Part shown: in pieces, positions 18,401 to 30,420 of the stretch
Layout of the letters: each line of letters begins with the position of its first letter
Numbering within the stretch: the stretch's first letter is position 1
Assembly (NCBI GenBank): GCA_003028315.1
Contig: CP028150.1
Coordinates: 682,001 to 746,000 of the forward strand
Origin: Neisseria mucosa
Lineage (GTDB): Bacteria > Pseudomonadota > Gammaproteobacteria > Burkholderiales > Neisseriaceae
DNA length: 64,000 nt
Reading direction: 5' to 3'
The notes under the pieces: generated by a model
Database searches by the model: none
Seen by the model: the letters and a program-made list of their open reading frames with translations, nothing else
Told to the model about the DNA's origin: nothing
Program-made: the position numbers and the translations under genes

Positions 18401-21052
18401 AGTCGTACCAGGTCTGCATCCAGCCGCCTTCAGGCGGCTGTGTGTTGAAACCGCATCGCCAATCTGACGCACGAAATGCGGACTTCCAGCCGCCTTCAGG
18501 CGGCTGTGTGTTGAAACACAGACTCATTCAATCCGCGGCAATGCTTTTCAGCATCCAGCCGCCTTCAGGCGGCTGTGTGTTGAAACGATACCCTGAAAAA
18601 GACACTTGGTTTCTCAGGAAGCCAGCCGCCTTCAGGCGGCTGTGTGTTGAAACCAAAATGCGGAAAACTACTATGCTACCCTGCTGCACCAGCCGCCTTC
18701 AGGCGGCTGTGTGTTGAAACAGCCTACCGCGCAAAGCAGACCGCGTGAAGCCCAACCAGCCGCCTTCAGGCGGCTGTGTGTTGAAACTTATACCGTTATC
18801 GGCGGTCTTTTAGGCGGTGCGCCCAGCCGCCTTCAGGCGGCTGTGTGTTGAAACAACTTTTAACGGGCATGGCTGAGGGTAAAGGCTCGGCCAGCCGCCT
18901 TCAGGCGGCTGTGTGTTGAAACAGTCAATAACCCACGATAAAGAAAGGTCGTCTGAACCAGCCGCCTTCAGGCGGCTGTGTGTTGAAACACTGACGAATA
19001 ACCCAAAACGAAAGGAAACGTATCCAGCCGCCTTCAGGCGGCTGTGTGTTGAAACAATAAAAGGTAGTCAGTCGAAAACCATAACCGCAACCAGCCGCTT
19101 TCAGGCGGCTGTGTGTTGAAACCAAAACTGCCCCTAATCCCTCCCTAGCTGCTCCACCCAGCCGCCTTCAGGCGGCTGGGTGTTGAAACACAGGCTGCGC
19201 CGTATATTAAAGGCAACGGCAATCCCAGCCGCCTTCAGGCGGCTGTGTGTTGAAACCTGAACTCCCTCAACACTGGGACGAGGTGTATCTTCCAGCCGCC
19301 TTCAGGCGGCTGTGTGTTGAAACAACTGGTTCGGTTAGCCACAACACGGTGCCTGATAGCCAGCCGCCTTCAGGCGGCTGTGTGTTGAAACCCCGCACTA
19401 TATCCCGTCTGCCGACAAAATCAAGCCAGCCGCCTTCAGGCGGCTGTGTGTTGAAACTGTCATAACCGTAAACCAACACCTCATAATGCATACCAGCCGC
19501 CTTCAGGCGGCTGTGTGTTGAAACCTACGCGAACAGATGGGGTTTGATGAAGACGATGCCAGCCGCCTTCAGGCGGCTGTGTGTTGAAACTGCATCATGC
19601 TTACCATCATCCTTATAGACGTGCCCAGCCGCCTTCAGGCGGCTGTGTGTTGAAACAACAGCTACAGTTCATCCACAACCACATCAGCAACCCAGCCGCC
19701 TTCAGGCGGCTGTGTGTTGAAACATCATCAGTGACAGTTTGCAGACGTTTTGGGCTCCAGCCGCCTTCAGGCGGCTGTGTGTTGAAACAGGCAGCCCTGA
19801 AGCGTTAAAAATGGCACAACAGGCCCAGCCGCCTTCAGGCGGCTGTGTGTTGAAACAGGCTGAAAAAAACAGCCAAGTCGAAGCGGCACCCAGCCGCCTT
19901 CAGGCGGCTGGGTGTTGAAACCTATTGAAGCGTGATACGCGCGGCGGCGAGATACCCAGCCGCCTTCAGGCGGCTGTGTGTTGAAACATGTATTACAGTA
20001 TCTTAGGCGACAAAAACGAACCAGCCGCCTTCAGGCGGCTGTGTGTTGAAACATTGTTGAACGTGCTGACGGGGGCGCAATCCCCGCCCAGCCGCCTTCA
20101 GGCGGCTGTGTGTTGAAACAGCAATGAATTTGAAGACGTTGCCTGAGTTACGGACCCAGCCGCCTTCAGGCGGCTGTGTGTTGAAACTGTCAAACTCATA
20201 TGGTTCAAAATCATTGTAATGCCAGCCGCCTTCAGGCGGCTGTGTGTTGAAACAAACACTACGCCGTCCACGATTTTGCCGAGTTTTTCCAGCCGCCTTC
20301 AGGCGGCTGTGTGTTGAAACGGGGGTCGTCTGAAAGAGGCGGACAAGCGCATCGACGCCAGCCGCCTTCAGGCGGCTGTGTGTTGAAACGATGACTCCTA
20401 CTATGCTTTTTTGCCGGATATGCCCAGCCGCCTTCAGGCGGCTGTGTGTTGAAACGACAAATCACTTCACGTCCGTGAAGCCTCCACAGCCAGCCGCCTT
20501 CAGGCGGCTGTGTGTTGAAACATGGGCTATAAGATGTATCAGGGTTACAAAGAAAAACCAGCCGCCTTCAGGCGGCTGTGTGTTGAAACTATCTCGGCGT
20601 ATTTGTACCGGTCGTGGTGGGCTCCAGCCGCCTTCAGGCGGCTGTGTGTTGAAACATGACACAGATATTCAGGAGCAAATCCAGCACGGCCAGCCGCCTT
20701 CAGGCGGCTGTGTGTTGAAACTTTAAATGAATGATTCCCGCCTGTTATCTTTACCCAGCCGCCTTCAGGCGGCTGTGTGTTGAAACACGGCCAGTCGTCC
20801 CCATGTCTTCGAGGTCGATACCCAGCCGCCTTCAGGCGGCTGTGTGTTGAAACTTCCCATGCCTGCATCGGGTCTTTGGCTGCGCCCCAGCCGCCTTCAG
20901 GCGGCTGTGTGTTGAAACCAATCGCCTGACAAAGAACACACATGGGCGGACTGCCAGCCGCCTTCAGGCGGCTGTGTGTTGAAACGGCAGTGTACACGGT
21001 TTGATGTACGACGCTACAACCCAGCCGCCTTCAGGCGGCTGTGTGTTGAAAC
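9465..21052 (+). CRISPR. Type I-C CRISPR array, main part (about 175 repeats)
   Basis: The 32-bp repeat is CCAGCCGCCTTCAGGCGG followed by CTGTGTGTTGAAAC. It has an 8-bp stem (CAGCCGCC/GGCGGCTG) around a TTCA loop and ends in the GAAAC typical of I-C. Hand counting gives 175 repeats here, spaced about 65-69 bp, so spacers are mostly 33-37 nt. Variants are rare: two copies lack one T (14977 and 15376), one has CCGCTTTC (19091), and two have GGGTGTTG (19158 and 19890). Spacers include a duplicated block (14943-15774) and at least five with Neisseria uptake sequences. Short open frames across the array are artefacts of the repeat unit. The count may be off by one or two. Confidence 0.98.
14943..15774 (+). 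repeat. Segmental duplication of six spacers inside the array
   Basis: Spacers at 14943-15309 recur in the same order at 15342-15774, including the repeat copy that lacks a T (14977 and 15376). In the second copy the spacer beginning GCTGCCGTTGCC is itself doubled. The shared defective repeat proves duplication by recombination rather than repeated acquisition. Confidence 0.95.
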
Positions 21053-21066
21053 TGCATATCCTCTCA

Positions 21067-21908
21067 GAGCGTGTTCATAGTCTTCGTAGCAGGACTCCCA
21101 AGAAAGCCAAAGCTACCATTTGCAGACTGGTACTCAACTTACGCTCGCAGTTTTTCCAAAGCCGCCTGTTCTTTTCCAACCAGGAAAAGCTGCGCTCTAC
21201 TACCCATCGCTTCGGCAATACTGCAAAACGGTGCAATTCGTTTCGTTTGGCAATCTCTACCTCCGCACCAACCAACTCCTGTACCGACGAAGCAAATGCC
21301 TTACCCGTGTAACCACCGTCAGCAAGGATTTTTTGTATCGCACCAAGATTATCCCGCCCACGTTCCAATGCCACCAGGCAGCCTTTTCTATCCGTAACAT
21401 CCGCCGTCGTTACCGCAAGGGCATGCGGCAAACCTTGCGTGTCAACCGCTATATGTCGCTTGATACCGCTAACCTTCTTGCCCGCATCGTAGCCTTTTTC
21501 CATGGCGGTATCCGTGTTCTTCACACTCTGCGCATCAATAATCAGGAAAGTAGTTGCTTCATGGCGCCCCTGCTTGCGGCGCTCCTCAACTACCTGATTT
21601 TTTTAATGCTTCCTCAAGGATGCTGATACCACTCTCGCGTGGTTTGGTCCATCTCTGGAAGTAGGAATGCACGGTGCGCCATTTGGGGAAGTCGCCCGGC
21701 AAAGCGCGCCAGGAGCAGCCAGTGCGTTGCAGGTAGAGAATGGCACAAAAGACATCGTACAAGTCCACCTGGCGTGGCGCTGTGCGTTTACGGGCACTTT
21801 CCAGCAGGGGAAGGAGAGGCGCAAATTGCTCGCGACTGATATCGCTTGGGTAGGTTTTTCTGTTCATGCCGATAGTTTACAGCAGAGGCTGAGACAATGA
21901 ACACGTTC
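21067..21908 (-). mobile_element. IS5-family (IS427-like) insertion sequence inside a CRISPR spacer
   Basis: The 842-bp element has ends GAGCGTGTTCA and, inverted, GAACGTGTTCA (one mismatch in 11). It is flanked by a TCA direct repeat (21064-21066 and 21909-21911), which fits the TNA target of this group. Removing the element and one TCA restores a spacer of 35 nt between two normal repeats, so the boundaries are firm. It carries a two-frame transposase on the minus strand. Confidence 0.9.
21075..21867 (-). CDS. IS5-family transposase in two frames
   Basis: The first frame (21867-21586, 93 residues, [15 protein letters not shown]) is the N-terminal DNA-binding part. The second frame, open from the region of the shift and ending at 21075, carries the DDE catalytic part: [12 protein letters not shown] with the first Asp, ILADGGYTG with the second, and [16 protein letters not shown] with the Glu. 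The frames meet at a run of seven A (plus-strand T7 at 21598-21604). Joining them needs loss of one base, as by transcriptional slippage or frameshifting on the run, which is a common control in IS427-like elements. All three catalytic residues are present, so the element may be active. Confidence 0.85.
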
Positions 21909-21932
21909 TCAGAAAAGAACGAGAAAGCCAGA

Positions 21933-22552
21933 CCAGCCGCCTTCAGGCGGCTGTGTGTTGAAACAGAATGGCAAGAAGGCGCGGATATATCAGATCAGGC
22001 CAGCCGCCTTCGGGCGGCTGTGTGTTGAAACATTTTGATTAATCATTAGGAGTATAATCATGCAGCCCAGCCGCCTTCGGGCGGCTGTGTGTTGAAACAA
22101 CAAACAATCCTCAAAATGGTAGCTGCGATGGGTCCAGCCGCCTTCGGGCGGCTGTGTGTTGAAACATCGGCTCAGTGGCTGAACCGCGCATATCGGGACC
22201 AGCCGCCTTCGGGCGGCTGTGTGTTGAAACACTTAGTGGCGGTGTAGAATCTGCCCTTGCAATGTACCAGCCGCCTTCAGGCGGCTGTGTGTTGAAACTC
22301 CAAGATGCGGTTCAAATCGCGGGCGTTATTGCTCCAGCCGCCTTTGGGCGGCTGTGTATTGAAGCCACGTTCGCTCTGAAACGACAGATCCAGCCTCTTT
22401 CAGGCGGCTGTGTGTTGAAATAGACGACCTCTACCGTACTGGCGATTGATTTTGCTAGCCGCCTTCAGGTGACTGCGTGTTGAAACCCGTAGCCGAGGGA
22501 GCAGAGGTAGAGGCGCAGGCCCAGCCATCTTCAGCTAACCATATGTCGAAAC
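21933..22552 (+). CRISPR. Distal end of the CRISPR array (about 10 repeats, decaying)
   Basis: Ten further repeats follow the insertion sequence. Four (22000, 22067, 22134, 22199) share a TTCG loop instead of TTCA, and the one at 22267 is normal. The last four (22334, 22390, 22455, 22521) are progressively mutated; the final copy keeps only scattered matches and has lost the stem. This marks the trailer end and fixes the array polarity. Confidence 0.93.
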
Positions 22553-22870
22553 CAGACTGTGTTTTCCTGATTTAAACCATCTGTAACCATTTACTTTTTG
22601 ATGGTTATGTCTGAAAAATCATCTGTGGAATAGGAAATCGTTAATCCATCAAATCTCTGTTTTTCAGACGACTGTAATTGGATTTGTTTGGTTCTAATTA
22701 AATCAGATTTTTCCAGCTTCGGGCTGCCGGATAAATTTGATGCAATACAGGGTTTGATTAGCTAGGGGCTGGATAAAAACGGCAGCTTTGTTATAATAAA
22801 ACTACTGGCAGTTACATACTTTTCTTGGCATTGCGCCGTTTTATTCATATTAACGAAAGAGGAAAACAAA
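22553..22870. other. Intergenic DNA between the array and the YdcH-like gene
   Basis: There is no gene. AT-rich DNA follows the last degenerate repeat. GGTTATGTCTGAAAA and TTTTCAGACGACTG near 22610-22675 look like eroded uptake sequences. TATAAT at about 22793 could be the -10 of the next gene. Confidence 0.4.
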
Positions 22871-23089
22871 ATGTTTCCAGAATATCGTGATTTAATTTCC
22901 AAATTAAAACAAGAAGACGCCCACTTCGCCCGTCTGTTTGACGAGCATAATGAGTTGGACGATAAGATTACAGGTTTGGTTAATAATCCTGTTACCAGCG
23001 GTTCTGAAGAAATTGAGGAGCTGAAAAAAGCCAAATTGAAACTGAAAGACGAATTGTACGCTCTGTTGCAAAAGGCTTCAGGCAAGTAA
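22871..23089 (+). CDS. YdcH/DUF465-family small helical protein
   Basis: This 72-residue protein has the layout of YdcH (DUF465) proteins: MFPEYRDLISKLKQEDAHFARLFDEHNELD followed by a second helix rich in Lys, Glu and Leu (ELKKAKLKLKDELYALL). It is predicted to form a short coiled-coil hairpin. The function of the family is not settled. AAAGAGGAAAAC gives a good ribosome site before ATG 22871. It stands alone and ends in an inverted uptake-sequence hairpin. Confidence 0.85.
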   Translation: MFPEYRDLISKLKQEDAHFARLFDEHNELDDKITGLVNNPVTSGSEEIEELKKAKLKLKDELYALLQKASGK

Positions 23090-23102
23090 TCGGGATTTGA
23101 AT

Positions 23103-23144
23103 AAGGTCGTCTGAAAATGCCAATCCAGGTTTTCAGACGACCTT
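23103..23144. terminator. Bidirectional uptake-sequence terminator
   Basis: AAGGTCGTCTGAAA and TTTCAGACGACCTT form a stem between two convergent genes (the YdcH-like gene and the phospholipase D-like gene). Confidence 0.75.
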
Positions 23145-23155
23145 TCGTTTGGGTT

Positions 23156-24679
23156 TTACAGCAATCCTTCTATCGGCAGGATGGAGAGAATTTTGGAGGT
23201 AACGCGTTTCCAGAATTTGGCTTCCGGCTCGGCGGAGTAGGTTTTCTGGGTGGCGGGGTCGTGCCAGTGCAGTTTGTTGTATTTGTCGAGGGTAACCTGA
23301 TAGGCGTATTTGGGGGTGGTATTGACGAGGGTGCGCTGCATTTCGCCTGCGATTTTGGGGCTTTCGAGGACGATGCCCATTTCGGTGTTGAGTCTGGCGG
23401 AGCGCGGGTCGAGATTGAATGAGCCGATGAAGACGCGTTTTTCGTCCACGATGAAGGTTTTGGCGTGCAGGCTGGTGGCGGAGCTGCCGGTCAGACCGTG
23501 GTCTTTGGTGGTGGGGACGGCGTGGTTGGGTTGCAGCTCGTAGAGTTTGACACCGGCTTTGAGCAGGGGCTTGCGGTATTTGACGTAGCCTGAATGGACG
23601 GCGGCGACATCGGTCGCTTGGAGCGAGTTGGTCAGGACGGTTACGTCCACGCCATTTTTGACGAGTTGGTCGAGCGCGCGCACGCCTGATTTGGTGGGAA
23701 CGAAATAGGGCGAAACGAGATAGACGCTTTTTTCGGGCGTTTTCAGGGCGTCCTGCATGCGGTCAAAAATAGGAGGTTTGTGGCGGTCTCGGTCCAGCCC
23801 TTTGGCGGGGTCGTCGCTGATCAGGCGGGTGTGGACGCTTTGCCAGTCTATGCTGTTGCTCTGCATTTTTTTGTAGAGTTCGGAATTTTCGATGCTGCTG
23901 CGGTAGCGGCTGAGGATTTCGTTTTTGTCTTTGTCGTTGTAACCCAGCTCTTGGAAGCCTTTTTCGATATCGCCTTTTTTGATGATGCTGGCGACAGTGT
24001 AGGAGGAATGGCTTGCCCAATAGCGGTCGAAGTCTTGGGAAACTTCGGTCACGACGCGGCCAGTGGCGAGGATATCGAGGTCGGCGAAGATGGTGTCTTC
24101 GCCGACTTTGAAATATTCGTCGCCGATATTGCGCCCGCCGAGGATGGTGGCGCGGTTGTCTGCGGTGAAGGATTTGTTGTGCATCCGGCGGTTGAGGCGC
24201 GGGAAGTCGGTCAAATAGCCCAGCGCGCGCCATTTGCGGCGGACGAAGGGGTTGAACAGGCGAATTTCGATATTGGGATGGCTGTCGAGGGCGAGCAGGA
24301 CGTTGTCCAGACCGTTGGTGTTGTTGTCGTCCAGCAGCAGGCGCACGCGCACGCCGCGTTCGGCGGCACGGTGGATCAGGTTGAACATGAGTTTGCCGGA
24401 GATGTCGTTGTGCCAGATGTAGTATTGGAGGTCCAGGGTGTGGTCGGCGGCTTCAATCAGGGCGGCGCGGGCGACGAAGGCTTCGTGCGCGTCGTTGAGC
24501 AGATAGACATTGGAAATATCGCCTCCGGTTTTGGTAGTGGCGGTGTTGAGCAGGGCATCCATGCGCGGGGCGGAACGGATGTCGAGGTAGTGGCTTTCAG
24601 GGCGATCGTCCAGTGAGGGCAGGCCGGCGCAACCTGTCAGAAAAACCGGAAGCATAAGGATGAGATGGATTTTTTTCAT
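23156..24679 (-). CDS. Phospholipase D-family lipoprotein (cardiolipin synthase-like)
   Basis: The 507-residue product starts at ATG 24679 (MKKIHLILMLPVFLTGCAG), a lipoprotein signal with LTGC lipobox; an ATG four codons earlier is possible. Two HKD motifs are present: HNKSFTADNRATILGGRNIG in the middle and HAKTFIVDEKRVFIGSFN near the C-terminus. This is the arrangement of phospholipase D and cardiolipin synthase C enzymes. The likely role is phosphatidyl transfer or hydrolysis at the envelope, with the protein anchored by its lipid. Both active sites look intact. Which lipid it uses cannot be told from sequence. A lone uptake sequence lies just upstream near 24735. Confidence 0.85.
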   Translation of the reverse strand: MKKIHLILMLPVFLTGCAGLPSLDDRPESHYLDIRSAPRMDALLNTATTKTGGDISNVYLLNDAHEAFVARAALIEAADHTLDLQYYIWHNDISGKLMFNLIHRAAERGVRVRLLLDDNNTNGLDNVLLALDSHPNIEIRLFNPFVRRKWRALGYLTDFPRLNRRMHNKSFTADNRATILGGRNIGDEYFKVGEDTIFADLDILATGRVVTEVSQDFDRYWASHSSYTVASIIKKGDIEKGFQELGYNDKDKNEILSRYRSSIENSELYKKMQSNSIDWQSVHTRLISDDPAKGLDRDRHKPPIFDRMQDALKTPEKSVYLVSPYFVPTKSGVRALDQLVKNGVDVTVLTNSLQATDVAAVHSGYVKYRKPLLKAGVKLYELQPNHAVPTTKDHGLTGSSATSLHAKTFIVDEKRVFIGSFNLDPRSARLNTEMGIVLESPKIAGEMQRTLVNTTPKYAYQVTLDKYNKLHWHDPATQKTYSAEPEAKFWKRVTSKILSILPIEGLL

Positions 24680-24786
24680 TCTTGAGGGCATTTCAGACGA
24701 CTTTCTGCGCTGAAACGGTATTTTTATTTAGAAGGGTCGTCTGAAAGGAAGTTCGATGTTTATACGGTTCGCATTTTAACCGAGAA

Positions 24787-24823
24787 CAAAGCCGACCGGA
24801 TTGCTTTTTCAGGTCGGCTTTGT
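24787..24823 (-). terminator. Rho-independent-like hairpin after the deaminase gene
   Basis: ACAAAGCCGACC and GGTCGGCTTTGT form a 12-bp stem around a 13-base loop just downstream of the deaminase stop codon. Confidence 0.65.
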
Positions 24824-24825
24824 GT

Positions 24826-26387
<1,562 letters not shown>

Positions 26388-26411
26388 CGGATATTCCTTG
26401 TTTTAAACAGG

Positions 26412-26458
26412 AAGAGGTCGTCTGAAATATAAGCGGACTGCTTTTTCAGACGACCTTT
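26412..26458 (-). terminator. Uptake-sequence terminator after trpS
   Basis: AGGTCGTCTGAAA and TTTTTCAGACGACCTTTT form a stem directly downstream of the trpS stop. Confidence 0.7.
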
Positions 26459-26464
26459 TGAGAT

Positions 26465-27475
26465 TTACTTCAATGGGCGAATGCCGACGGCGTCGCGTAC
26501 TTGGTCCAGCAGTTCGCGTGCTTCTTTGCGCGCTTTGGCGGCACCTGCTTGCAGGATGTCTTCGATTTGCGAAGGATTGGCGGTCAGCGCGTTGTAGCGT
26601 TCGCGCGGTTCTGCCAGCTCGGCGTTGATTTTGGCTGCCAAGAGTTTTTTGGCTTCGCCCCATGCCAAGCCTTCGGCCAGCATTTGCGTGAATGCTGCGG
26701 TTTCAGACGGCGTGGAGAAGGCTTTGTAGATTTCAAACAGAGGACTTTCGTCGGGCTGTTTCGGCTCGCCCGGCTCTTTCATGTTGGTGATGATTTTGTT
26801 GACCGATTTTTGGGTTTTCTTGTCGTTTTCCCAAAGCGGAATGGTGTTGCCGTAGGATTTGGACATTTTGCGTCCGTCCAAGCCGACCAAGAGTTCGACG
26901 TTTTCGTCGATTTTCACTTCGGGCAGGGTGAAGACTTCTTTGAAACGGTGGTTGAAGCGGCCGGCGATGTCGCGCGCCATTTCGACGTGTTGGATTTGGT
27001 CGCGGCCGACGGGGACTTCGTTGGCGTTGAACATGAGAATGTCGGCGGTCATCAGGATGGGGTAGCTGTACAGACCCATTTCTACGCCGTGGTCGGGGTC
27101 TTCCTGATTGTTTTCAGCGTTTGCCTGCACGGCGGCTTTGTAGGCGTGGGCGCGGTTCATCAGACCTTTGGCGGTGATGCAGGTCAGAATCCAGTTCAAT
27201 TCCATCACTTCGGGAATGTCGCTTTGGCGGTAGAAGGTGGTGCGCTCGGGGTCGAGTCCGCAGGCAAGCCAAGTGGCGGCAACGGCTTGGGTGGATTGGT
27301 GGATCATCTCCGGCTCGTGGCATTTGATGATGCCGTGGTAGTCGGCGAGGAAGAGGAAGGATTCGGTATCGGGGTTTTGCGCCGCGCGGACGGCGGGGCG
27401 GATGGCACCGACGTAGTTGCCCAGATGCGGGATGCCGGTGGTGGTTACGCCTGTGAGGACGCGTTTCTTGCTCAT
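26465..27475 (-). CDS. trpS: Tryptophanyl-tRNA synthetase
   Basis: This class I aminoacyl-tRNA synthetase charges tRNA(Trp) with tryptophan in the cytoplasm. The 336-residue length is normal. [14 protein letters not shown] carries the HIGH-type motif and [14 protein letters not shown] the KMSKS loop. The start at ATG 27475 (MSKKRVLTG) has AAGGATA upstream. It is a single essential gene, with a lone uptake sequence upstream (about 27498) and a terminator pair downstream. Confidence 0.97.
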   Translation of the reverse strand: MSKKRVLTGVTTTGIPHLGNYVGAIRPAVRAAQNPDTESFLFLADYHGIIKCHEPEMIHQSTQAVAATWLACGLDPERTTFYRQSDIPEVMELNWILTCITAKGLMNRAHAYKAAVQANAENNQEDPDHGVEMGLYSYPILMTADILMFNANEVPVGRDQIQHVEMARDIAGRFNHRFKEVFTLPEVKIDENVELLVGLDGRKMSKSYGNTIPLWENDKKTQKSVNKIITNMKEPGEPKQPDESPLFEIYKAFSTPSETAAFTQMLAEGLAWGEAKKLLAAKINAELAEPRERYNALTANPSQIEDILQAGAAKARKEARELLDQVRDAVGIRPLK

Positions 27476-27662
27476 GGGGATATCCTTAAATAGCTCAAGG
27501 TCGTCTGAAAATGAAATAAGGATGGATTATACCTGATTCCCAACGAGTTTTCAGGCGACCTTTTTATAATTGGCATATGGACTTATTCACAGCTTTTTTT
27601 ATTTAATTTTATTTAAAAACATAAAGATACCATTTTTTCAATATTTTCTTAGATTTTCCCCC

Positions 27663-27690
27663 TTGAGTTATCCACAGGCGGCACTATATA
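27663..27690 (+). promoter_or_regulatory. Candidate clpB promoter
   Basis: TTGAGT (27663-27668) and TATATA (27685-27690) are spaced 16 bp. The CTTGAG part also resembles a sigma32 -35 box, which would suit a heat-shock gene, but no clear CCCCAT -10 box follows. Consensus matching only. Confidence 0.4.
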
Positions 27691-27733
27691 GCATTCATTA
27701 GAATGATATTTCAAAAGAAAAGGAAACCTAAAG

Positions 27734-30307
27734 ATGAGATTCGACAAATTAACCGCCAAATTCCAACAAGCCCTTGCAGAAGCTCAGAGTTTGGCGTTGG
27801 CTGCGGACAGCAGCTATCTGGAAGCGGGCTTTGTGCTTAAAGCCCTGCTTGATGACCAAAACAGCGGAGCCGCCGCGCTCTTGGCTCATGCGGGCGTGAA
27901 CGTGCCGCAGGTGAAACAGCGTTTGCAGCAGCATTTAAACAGCCTGCCGAAAGTGTCCGGCCAGGGCGGCGACATTATGCCCAGCCGTGAATTGCAGGCG
28001 GTGTTGAACCTGATGGACAAAGCGGCAACCAAACGCGGCGATGCCTATATCGCCAGCGAACTTTTCCTGCTTGCCTTGGTGCAGCAGAACGATGCGACCG
28101 GCAAAATCTTGAAAGAAGCCGGCGCGACCGAACAAAACATCAATGCCGCGATTGACGCGGTACGAGGAGGACAAAACGTGAATGATGCCAATGCCGAAGA
28201 CCAACGCGATGCGTTGAAAAAATACACGCTCGACCTGACCCAGCGCGCCCGCGACGGCAAACTTGACCCCGTTATCGGCCGCGATGACGAAATCCGCCGC
28301 GCGATTCAGGTATTGCAACGCCGTACCAAAAACAACCCAGTATTGATTGGCGAACCGGGTGTGGGTAAAACCGCCATCGTCGAAGGCTTGGCGCAACGCA
28401 TCGTCAACGGCGAAGTGCCTGAATCCCTGCGCAATAAACGTCTGTTGGTTTTGGACTTGGCGGCATTGATTGCCGGCGCGAAATACCGCGGCGAATTTGA
28501 AGAACGCTTGAAAGGCGTGTTGAACGACTTGGCGAAAGACGACGGCAACACCCTGATTTTCATTGATGAAATCCATACTTTGGTCGGCGCGGGCAAAACC
28601 GACGGCGCGATGGATGCGGGCAATATGTTGAAACCGGCTTTGGCACGCGGCGAACTGCACTGTATCGGCGCGACCACTTTGGACGAATACCGCCAATACA
28701 TCGAAAAAGATGCGGCACTCGAACGCCGCTTCCAAAAAGTATTGGTCGGTGAACCTAGCGTGGAAGACACCATCGCCATCCTGCGCGGTTTGCAGGAGCG
28801 TTATGAAATCCACCACGGCATCGACATCACCGACCCCGCCATTGTTGCCGCCGCAGAATTGAGCGACCGCTACATTACCGACCGCTTCCTGCCCGACAAA
28901 GCGATTGATTTGATTGACGAAGCCGCCAGCCGCATCAAAATGGAGCTGGACAGCAAACCCGAGCAGATGGACAAACTCGACCGCCGAATCATCCAGCTCA
29001 AAATGGAAAAAATGCACGTTGCCAAAGAAAGCGACGACGCCAGCAAAAAACGTTTGGAACTGATAGACGAAGAGATCGACGGTCTGCAAAAAGAATACGC
29101 CGATTTGGACGAAATCTGGAAAGCCGAAAAAGCCGCATCTTCCAGTACCGCCGACATTAAGAAACAGATGGACGACATCAAAGTCAAAATCGAGCAGGCC
29201 AAACGCCAAGGGGACTTCGCCCGCGCGTCCGAACTCGAATACGGCGAGTTGCCGAAATTGGGCGCGCAGTTGCAGGCGGCGGAAAGCAACCCCGACGGCA
29301 AAAAACAAAACAAACTCTTCCGTACCGAAGTCGGGGCGGACGAAGTGGCCGAAATCGTATCGCGTATGACCGGCATCCCCGTGTCCAAAATGATGGAAGG
29401 CGAACGCGACAAGCTGCTGAAAATGGAAGAAGTATTGCACCGCCGCGTGGTCGGTCAAGACGAAGCCGTGCGCGCCGTGTCCGACGCCATCCGCCGCAGC
29501 CGCTCCGGCCTTGCCGACCCGAATAAACCTTACGGCAGCTTCCTGTTCCTAGGCCCGACCGGCGTGGGTAAAACCGAGTTATGCAAAGCTTTGGCAGGCT
29601 TCCTGTTTGACAGCGAAGACCACCTCATCCGTATCGACATGTCTGAATACATGGAAAAACACGCCGTTGCACGCCTGATCGGCGCGCCTCCGGGCTATGT
29701 CGGCTACGAAGAGGGCGGCTACCTGACCGAACAAGTCCGCCGCAAACCGTACAGCGTGATTCTTCTGGATGAAGTGGAAAAGGCCCATCCCGACGTGTTC
29801 AACATCCTGTTGCAAGTATTGGATGACGGTCGCCTGACCGACGGACAAGGCCGCACCGTGGACTTCAAAAACACTGTTATCGTCATGACTTCCAACATCG
29901 GCAGCCAGCACATCCAACAAATGGGTACGCAGGACTACGAAGCCGTGAAAGAAGCGGTGATGGAAGAAGTGAAAGCCTACTTCCGCCCCGAAATGATCAA
30001 CCGTATCGACGAAGTGGTTGTGTTCCACGGACTGAATCAGGAGAATATCCGCAACATCGCGAAAATCCAGCTCAAAGGCTTGGAAAAACGTTTGGAAGCG
30101 CAGCACCTGCACCTGAAAGTGGACGATGCCGCCTTGGATTTGATTGCCAAAGCCGGTTTCGACCCCGTGTACGGCGCACGCCCGCTCAAACGCGCCATCC
30201 AGTCGGAAATCGAAAACCCGCTGGCCATGGCGTTGCTCGAAGGCAAATATGCGCCCGAAAGCACGATTCATGTGAAAGAAGAGGGTGGCAAGCTGGTGTT
30301 TGCTTGA
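27734..30307 (+). CDS. clpB: ClpB disaggregase chaperone
   Basis: ClpB is a hexameric AAA+ ATPase that, with DnaK, pulls proteins out of aggregates. The 857-residue length matches the family. In order: N-terminal Clp repeats (residues 1-150), the first AAA+ module with GEPGVGKT near 209 and [10 protein letters not shown] near 276, a coiled-coil middle domain around residues 410-530, and the second AAA+ module with [11 protein letters not shown] near 607 and [15 protein letters not shown] near 676. AAAAGGAAACC precedes ATG 27734. It stands alone and ends in an uptake-sequence terminator. All ATPase motifs look intact. Confidence 0.98.
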   Translation: MRFDKLTAKFQQALAEAQSLALAADSSYLEAGFVLKALLDDQNSGAAALLAHAGVNVPQVKQRLQQHLNSLPKVSGQGGDIMPSRELQAVLNLMDKAATKRGDAYIASELFLLALVQQNDATGKILKEAGATEQNINAAIDAVRGGQNVNDANAEDQRDALKKYTLDLTQRARDGKLDPVIGRDDEIRRAIQVLQRRTKNNPVLIGEPGVGKTAIVEGLAQRIVNGEVPESLRNKRLLVLDLAALIAGAKYRGEFEERLKGVLNDLAKDDGNTLIFIDEIHTLVGAGKTDGAMDAGNMLKPALARGELHCIGATTLDEYRQYIEKDAALERRFQKVLVGEPSVEDTIAILRGLQERYEIHHGIDITDPAIVAAAELSDRYITDRFLPDKAIDLIDEAASRIKMELDSKPEQMDKLDRRIIQLKMEKMHVAKESDDASKKRLELIDEEIDGLQKEYADLDEIWKAEKAASSSTADIKKQMDDIKVKIEQAKRQGDFARASELEYGELPKLGAQLQAAESNPDGKKQNKLFRTEVGADEVAEIVSRMTGIPVSKMMEGERDKLLKMEEVLHRRVVGQDEAVRAVSDAIRRSRSGLADPNKPYGSFLFLGPTGVGKTELCKALAGFLFDSEDHLIRIDMSEYMEKHAVARLIGAPPGYVGYEEGGYLTEQVRRKPYSVILLDEVEKAHPDVFNILLQVLDDGRLTDGQGRTVDFKNTVIVMTSNIGSQHIQQMGTQDYEAVKEAVMEEVKAYFRPEMINRIDEVVVFHGLNQENIRNIAKIQLKGLEKRLEAQHLHLKVDDAALDLIAKAGFDPVYGARPLKRAIQSEIENPLAMALLEGKYAPESTIHVKEEGGKLVFA

Positions 30308-30337
30308 TTTGAGTGTAGATTGAGATAAAGTGATGAA

Positions 30338-30381
30338 AAAGGTCGTCTGAAAACCTGATTGTGGGTTTTCAGACGACCTTT
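30338..30381. terminator. Uptake-sequence terminator between clpB and the peroxidase gene
   Basis: AAAGGTCGTCTGAAAA and its complement form a long stem between convergent genes and can serve both. Confidence 0.75.
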
Positions 30382-30420
30382 CGTCTTAGGATTTCAATAT
30401 TTCACATCGGCAACGCGGTT

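Noticed and set aside
9465..21052. Dozens of 60-150-codon open frames on both strands repeating PAAFRRLCVET, QPPSGGCVLK, NTQPPEGGW or STHSRLKAAG
   Set aside because: These are the 32-bp CRISPR repeat read in different frames, with no ribosome sites or conservation expected.
26501..27493. 330-codon plus-strand frame opposite trpS
   Set aside because: It is a shadow of trpS with composition typical of an antisense frame (runs of V, F and G).
27935..29458. 507-codon open frame on the minus strand inside clpB
   Set aside because: It is an antisense shadow of a GC-skewed gene; it has no family resemblance, and clpB is certain.
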